A DNA stretch of 64,000 nucleotides from Streptomyces ochraceiscleroticus. Its GTDB lineage: Bacteria > Actinomycetota > Actinomycetes > Streptomycetales > Streptomycetaceae. The stretch covers positions 1 through 64,000 of the forward strand of contig NZ_JOAX01000003.1 of the NCBI RefSeq assembly GCF_000720485.1, in the 5' to 3' direction. The notes below the pieces were generated by a model, which saw only the letters and a list, made by a program, of their open reading frames with translations, made no database searches and was not told the origin of the DNA. The position numbers and the translations under genes are program-made. Of the stretch, positions 60,159 to 64,000 are shown piece by piece; the first letter of the stretch is position 1, and each line of letters starts with the position of its first letter.

Positions 60159-61118
60159 TCAGCCGGCGGTGGTGATGACGTTCCGGAGAGGCTCGCCGGC
60201 CGCGAAGAGCCGCAGTTGATCACGGAGAAGCCGCTTCGCACGGGGCAGGAATGCAGTACTGGGGCCACCGACGTGCGGAGTGATGAGCACGCCGGGAGCG
60301 TGCCACAGGGGGTGAGTGGCAGGCAGCGGTTCCGGATCGGTTACATCGAGTGCTGCCCGCAGCCGTCCCGACTCGAGTTCGGCGAGCAGTGCCTTGGTGT
60401 CGACGACTCCCCCGCGCGCGATGTTGACGAGCAGTGCGCCGTCCTTCATGCGGGCCAGGAAATCGGCTCCGACCAGGCCACGGGTGTCTTCGGTGAGCGG
60501 CGTCGCCATGATCACGACATCGGCGTCGGGCAACATGGCAGGCAGTTCCGCGAGCGGAAGCACAGGACCGCGCACGGTGTCACGAGCGGTGCGCGCGATG
60601 CGCGCCACCCGCGCACACTCAAACGGCGTGAGCCGGTCCTCGATAGCACTTCCGATCGAACCGTAACCCACAATGAGGACGGACTTGTCGGCCAGCGAAT
60701 CACGGAAGCCCTGCCGCCACTGCCCCGCGTCCTGGGACCGGACGAATGCGGGGATGTCGCGGAGCGCGGCGAGAATGAGGGTGAGGGTGAGCTCGGCGGT
60801 GCTCGCGTCGTGCAGACCGCGTGCGTTGCACAGCTTGGCACCGGCCGGCAGCCGGGGCACGGCCGGCAGCATGTGCTCGATGCCGGCCGTGAGGGTCTGG
60901 ACGACGCGGACGTTCGCCATCTCCGGGAGCGGCTTCAGGATGCGGTCGGCGGGCTTCATGTAAGGGACGGCGTAGAAGGCGCAGCGGGCGGGATCCGCGG
61001 GATATTCGGGGCCGGCGTCCCAGTGGACGTAGGAGAGGTCCTCGGGGAGCCCGTCGATCTCGGTGGCGGGTATGGGGAGCCAGACGTCGGTGGCGCGAGT
61101 GGTGTCTGCGGAAGCCAT
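60159..61118 (-). CDS. D-isomer-specific 2-hydroxyacid dehydrogenase
   Basis: A 319-residue NAD-dependent oxidoreductase. The Rossmann motif is GYGSIG near residue 150. The catalytic Arg (NIARGG), Glu (DPEPLP) and His (TPHVGG) are all present. It is shorter than SerA, with no ACT domain, so it is a 2-ketoacid reductase or hydroxyacid dehydrogenase of unknown substrate, not serine synthesis. It is divergent from the aldo/keto reductase with an 88-base gap. Confidence 0.93.
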   Translation of the reverse strand: MASADTTRATDVWLPIPATEIDGLPEDLSYVHWDAGPEYPADPARCAFYAVPYMKPADRILKPLPEMANVRVVQTLTAGIEHMLPAVPRLPAGAKLCNARGLHDASTAELTLTLILAALRDIPAFVRSQDAGQWRQGFRDSLADKSVLIVGYGSIGSAIEDRLTPFECARVARIARTARDTVRGPVLPLAELPAMLPDADVVIMATPLTEDTRGLVGADFLARMKDGALLVNIARGGVVDTKALLAELESGRLRAALDVTDPEPLPATHPLWHAPGVLITPHVGGPSTAFLPRAKRLLRDQLRLFAAGEPLRNVITTAG

Positions 61119-61206
61119 GGCCCGAGGCTATGCGAAGAGTGCCCCTCATCAGACGTTAGTTTGGTCAGCGCCCTTGACCGGGGCGAGGGGACGGAGGCAC
61201 GACCAG

Positions 61207-62199
61207 GTGGAGCGCAGGACAATCGGTGCGGCGGCGCTCGAAGTGGGCGCTATCGGGCTCGGCTGCATGCCGATGAACTGGGGGTACACCGCGTCGCAGC
61301 AGCACGGGGAGGGCTCGGTGCGGACCGTGCACGCCGCGCTCGACCGGGGCTGCACCCTGTTGGACACCGCCGACATGTACGGCCCGTTCACCAACGAACT
61401 GGTACTCGGACGGGCACTGAAACACCGCCGTGACCAGGCATTTCTCTCGACGAAGGTCGGTCTGCTGGTCGGCGACCAGCACATCGTCGCCAACGGCCGC
61501 CCCGGTTACGTGAAGCGGGCCTGCGACGCCTCGCTGCGCCGGCTGCAGACCGATCACATCGACCTCTACCAGCTGCACCGCTCCGACCCCGAGGTGCCGA
61601 TCGAGGAGACCTGGGGGGCGATGGCGGAGCTGGTGGCGGCCGGGAAGGTGCGTGCGCTGGGGCTGTGCGCCGTGGGGGCGCGGGCTCCCCGGCGCCGCGG
61701 CGCCCGTACGCACGACCTCACACTGCACCAACTGGAGCGCATCCAGCAGGTGTTCCCGGTCAGCAGTGTGGAGGCGGAGCTGTCGGTGTGGTCGCCGGAC
61801 GCGCTGGAGGCGCTGCTGCCGTGGTGCGAGACGCGCGGCGTGGGCTTCCTCGCCGCGATGCCGCTCGGCAACGGCTATCTGACCGGCACCCTCACCCCGG
61901 GCCAGGGCTTCGAGCCGGAGGACCTGCGGGCCCGGCACCCGCGCTTCACGGCGGAGATGATGGCCGCCAACCAGCCCGTCGTGGCGGGGCTGCGCCGGGT
62001 GGGCGCGCGGCACGGCGTGACGCCGGGGCAGATCGCGCTGGCCTGGGTACTGGCCCAGGGCCGCCACGTGGTCCCGATACCGGGCACGAAGAAGGAACGC
62101 TGGGCCACCCAGAACGCCAAGGCCGCGGCGGTACAGCTGACCCGCCACGACCTCGCGGAGATCGCGTCGCTGCCGCCGGCGCGGGGGTCTTGGGACTGA
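61207..62199 (+). CDS. Aldo/keto reductase
   Basis: A 330-residue NADPH-dependent TIM-barrel oxidoreductase. The catalytic tetrad is visible as Asp and Tyr in LLDTADMYG, Lys in STKVG and His in YQLHR. The NADPH-binding C-terminal motif is IPGTKKERW. GTG 61207 has GGAGG ten bases upstream; the frame continues upstream for 48 codons across the divergent gene's start and is not used. Substrate unknown. Confidence 0.93.
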   Translation: MERRTIGAAALEVGAIGLGCMPMNWGYTASQQHGEGSVRTVHAALDRGCTLLDTADMYGPFTNELVLGRALKHRRDQAFLSTKVGLLVGDQHIVANGRPGYVKRACDASLRRLQTDHIDLYQLHRSDPEVPIEETWGAMAELVAAGKVRALGLCAVGARAPRRRGARTHDLTLHQLERIQQVFPVSSVEAELSVWSPDALEALLPWCETRGVGFLAAMPLGNGYLTGTLTPGQGFEPEDLRARHPRFTAEMMAANQPVVAGLRRVGARHGVTPGQIALAWVLAQGRHVVPIPGTKKERWATQNAKAAAVQLTRHDLAEIASLPPARGSWD

Positions 62200-62205
62200 G
62201 GCGGC

Positions 62206-62484
62206 GGCGCGCATACGGGGCGAGTCGAACACCGCGGTTCCCCTGACCAGGGGTTACCCGAGGAGCAGGAGCGGAAACCGGCGCGCGGCTGGGGCCGAAC
62301 GGGCGCGCCTACGGGGGCGAATCGGCGCGCCTACGGGGGCGAATCGAACGCCTCTGAACCCCCGACCGGGGGTTACCCAGGGTGCGGAGGCTTGGAAACC
62401 GGAGCGGGGAGTGGAAACCGCCGCGCGAGGGCGGGAACCGCAGCGCAGGGAAGGGAAACCGCTGCGCGGGGGCGGGCCTCGTGT
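62206..62484. repeat. Cluster of short interspersed repeats
   Basis: A gene-free stretch built from repeat words. GGCGCGCCTACGGGGGCGAATC occurs exactly in tandem from 62302 and 62324, with a variant at 62206. Two longer arms (62221-62291 and 62341-62412) share CGA-TCGAAC, CC-GACC-GGGGTTACCC and GGAAACCGG. About four copies of a GGAAACCGC-GCG-GGG unit of about 21 bases run from 62395 to 62484. It starts immediately after the aldo/keto reductase stop. Confidence 0.75.
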
Positions 62485-62523
62485 GGTGTGCTGGTGGTCG
62501 CCGCCGATGAGAGGACGCCCGCC

Positions 62524-63705
62524 GTGCCACGCCGTACCGCGATCGCCGTGCTGACCGCCGCCCTACTGCTGGCGGCGGGCTGCTCCTCCGGGGGCTCCTC
62601 GGGCGGCTCCTCAGGCGGTGACGGTGGTACGGGCGGGAAGTCCGCCGGGCCCTCGCGCGGCGGGAGCGCGTCGGGCGCGCCGCACCGTACCCCCTCCGCC
62701 GCCCCGGCCAAGGGCTCGGTGAAGGTGGTCTCCACCCTGACCACCGGCCTGAAGTCTCCCTGGGGCGTGGCCGCGCTGCCCGGCGGCGACCTCCTCGTGG
62801 CGTCCCGGGACACCGGGACGATCCTCAAGGTGGACGGCGAGAGCGGGAAGAAAACCGAGCTGGGGTCGGTGCCCGGCGTGGCCCCGGACGGCGAGGGCGG
62901 GCTGCTGGGCCTCGCGGTCTCCTCGACGTTCGGCGCCGACCACCTGGTGTACGCGTACTTCACCACCGCGTCCGACAACCGCATCGCCCGCATGATCTAC
63001 AACGACAAGCGGCCGGCCGGCGATCAACTGGGCGCGCCCGACACGGTGTTCAAGGGCATTCCCAAGGGCCATATCCACAACGGCGGGCGGATCGCCTTCG
63101 GCCCGGACAAGATGCTGTACGCCGGCACGGGCGAGACCGGTGACGGCGAACAGGCCCAGGACCAGGACTCCCTGGGCGGCAAGATCCTACGAATGACGCC
63201 GGACGGCGAGCCGGCGCACGGCAATCCCTCGGCCGACTCCGTCGTCTATTCGTACGGCCACCGCAACGTCCAGGGGCTGGCCTGGGACGCCGGCAAGCGG
63301 CTGTGGGCGTCGGAATTCGGCCAGAACACCTGGGATGAGCTGAACCTGATCCGGCCGGGCGGGAACTACGGCTGGCCGGAGGCCGAGGGAAGGAGCGGCG
63401 GGGACTCCTCGTCCGTACAGCCGGTCGAGCAGTGGCGTACGGCGGACGCCTCGCCCAGCGGGATCGCGTACGCCAAGGGGTCGGTCTGGATGGCCGGGCT
63501 GCGCGGCGAGCGGCTGTGGCGGATCCCGCTGCGGGGCACGGAGCCGGTCGCGAAGCCGCAGGCATTCCTGGAGGGGAAGTACGGGCGGCTGCGGACGGTC
63601 CTGCCGACCGGGGACGGCGGGCTGTGGCTGGTCACCAGCGAGACGGACAAGCGGGGCACGCCGGAAAAGGGCGACGACCGGATTCTGCGACTGAAGATCA
63701 CATGA
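62524..63705 (+). CDS. Glucose/sorbosone dehydrogenase-type lipoprotein (PQQ-like beta-propeller)
   Basis: A 393-residue exported protein. A lipoprotein signal ends in LLAAGC with the acylated Cys at residue 20, then a Gly/Ser-rich linker to about residue 60. The beta-propeller follows, with family motifs SPWGVAALPGGDLLVA, GEGGLLGLAVS, GHIHNGGRIAFGPDKMLYAGTG, YSYGHRNVQGLAWD and EFGQNTWDELNLIRPGGNYGWP. These resemble quinoprotein glucose dehydrogenase B and aldose sugar dehydrogenases. GTG 62524 has AGAGGA about nine bases upstream. It would act at the outer face of the membrane; the electron acceptor and sugar are unknown. Confidence 0.9.
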   Translation: MPRRTAIAVLTAALLLAAGCSSGGSSGGSSGGDGGTGGKSAGPSRGGSASGAPHRTPSAAPAKGSVKVVSTLTTGLKSPWGVAALPGGDLLVASRDTGTILKVDGESGKKTELGSVPGVAPDGEGGLLGLAVSSTFGADHLVYAYFTTASDNRIARMIYNDKRPAGDQLGAPDTVFKGIPKGHIHNGGRIAFGPDKMLYAGTGETGDGEQAQDQDSLGGKILRMTPDGEPAHGNPSADSVVYSYGHRNVQGLAWDAGKRLWASEFGQNTWDELNLIRPGGNYGWPEAEGRSGGDSSSVQPVEQWRTADASPSGIAYAKGSVWMAGLRGERLWRIPLRGTEPVAKPQAFLEGKYGRLRTVLPTGDGGLWLVTSETDKRGTPEKGDDRILRLKIT

Positions 63706-63772
63706 TGTCCTTTTTGCGGCGGGCGTGCCTACACTGGCCGCAGTGAGCAGGACGCCACGCCAGGGGGTCGCG

Positions 63773-63946
63773 ATGTTCAACCTCGCCGAAGAGCTCTTCG
63801 CGCCGGGCCGCAAGCACACCGAGGACGAGCGGCAGAAGCTCTCCCTCATGGTCGTGGACGTCGGCGACTCCGATCCGGGCCTCGGCCCCATCGACCTCGC
63901 CTCCGGGCGGGTGGTCGTCCGCCTGCCGCGGGCCGCTCGGCCTTAG
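63773..63946 (+). CDS. DUF6191-type small protein
   Basis: A 57-residue protein beginning MFNLAEELFAPGRKHTEDER and ending with DLASGRVVVRLP, matching small actinobacterial proteins I recall as DUF6191. ATG 63773 has AGGGGG upstream; a GTG at 63743 would add ten residues. There are no membrane segments. Function unknown. Confidence 0.7.
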   Translation: MFNLAEELFAPGRKHTEDERQKLSLMVVDVGDSDPGLGPIDLASGRVVVRLPRAARP

Positions 63947-63956
63947 CTACGGGCCC

Positions 63957-64000
63957 TCAGGCCGACTCCGCGTCCGGGAACAGCCGCAGCCGGTGTGCCA
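63957..64000 (-). CDS. 3' end of an unidentified minus-strand gene
   Basis: The window edge cuts a frame that ends HRLRLFPDAESA followed by TGA at 63959-63957. Codon bias fits coding DNA, but 14 codons are too few to identify the product. Confidence 0.4.
   Translation of the reverse strand, partial: AHRLRLFPDAESA

Noticed and set aside
62300..62400. Possible tRNA on the minus strand in the repeat cluster
   Set aside because: A T-arm-like GGCG-TTCGATT-CGCC is visible, but there is no matching D-arm, anticodon arm or acceptor stem, and the unit is tandemly repeated.

Overview
The window is chromosomal DNA from a Streptomyces or close relative. The evidence is very high GC with strong third-position bias, many GTG and TTG starts, two tandem conservons (cvnABCD), an ndgR/leuC junction, and a gene order (conservons, accBE, cimA, urease genes, ilvE, leuB, pruA, ilvBNC) that from memory matches the SCO5553-SCO5508 part of the S. 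coelicolor core. Apart from one decayed IS200/IS605-family element, I see no prophage, CRISPR array, integrative element or biosynthetic gene cluster.

Layout. 1-1.1 kb: 5' part of leuC facing its regulator ndgR, with a leuC start that looks truncated. 1.26-1.87 kb: five tRNA genes (three identical tRNA-Glu, two tRNA-Gln) ending in a terminator. 1.95-5.15 kb: a HAD hydrolase with a duplicated 5' end, then fumarylacetoacetate-hydrolase family protein and gltX as an overlapping pair. 5.25-5.43 kb: a 61-residue protein with a duplicated ANPRRTxLM motif. 6.0-16.4 kb: conservons 1 and 2 (sensor-kinase-like CvnA, roadblock CvnB, DUF742 CvnC, Ras-like GTPase CvnD). 16.5-19.8 kb: a divergent dihydroxyacetone/erythrulose-type kinase and polyol-type permease pair bracketed by look-alike terminators. 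19.8-21.7 kb: acyl-CoA carboxylase accB/accE. 21.9-25.2 kb: a Tat-exported family 8 polysaccharide lyase and a YceI protein sharing a repeat-rich promoter. 25.4-27.3 kb: cimA with a leader ORF and attenuator.

27.4-34.7 kb: ureAB, ureC, agmatine deiminase, TetR regulator and an MHS-type permease on the minus strand, divergent from an NCS1 permease, with two matching operators between. This looks like a nitrogen-scavenging unit built around an atypical urease. 34.8-37.2 kb: ilvE and leuB. 37.3-40.4 kb: a Tat-exported phosphatase, an alcohol dehydrogenase and a tiny basic protein. 40.5-44.5 kb: proline catabolism (P5C dehydrogenase, proline dehydrogenase and a PucR-type activator). 44.7-49.9 kb: a DUF2182/DUF1326 pair, an NCS1-like permease with a C-terminal zinc-finger-like segment, a PRC-barrel/DUF2382 stress protein and a VOC protein. 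50.1-51.1 kb: the decayed IS, sitting inside an intergenic repeat whose intact copy is at 25.2-25.4 kb. 51.2-56.8 kb: serA, ilvC, ilvN, ilvB with the ilvB leader peptide and attenuator. 56.9-64 kb: a membrane GGDEF protein with a degenerate EAL domain, a 2-hydroxyacid dehydrogenase, an aldo/keto reductase, a repeat cluster, a sorbosone-dehydrogenase lipoprotein and a DUF6191 protein.

The dominant theme is branched-chain amino acid synthesis (leuC, ndgR, cimA, ilvE, leuB, ilvB, ilvN, ilvC) with serA, together with nitrogen and proline catabolism and signalling. Two of these loci (cimA, ilvB) carry short leader ORFs followed by intrinsic-terminator hairpins. The most unusual items are the urease-like operon, the zinc-finger permease, the interrupted intergenic repeat, the double-motif small protein and the leuC/ndgR junction.
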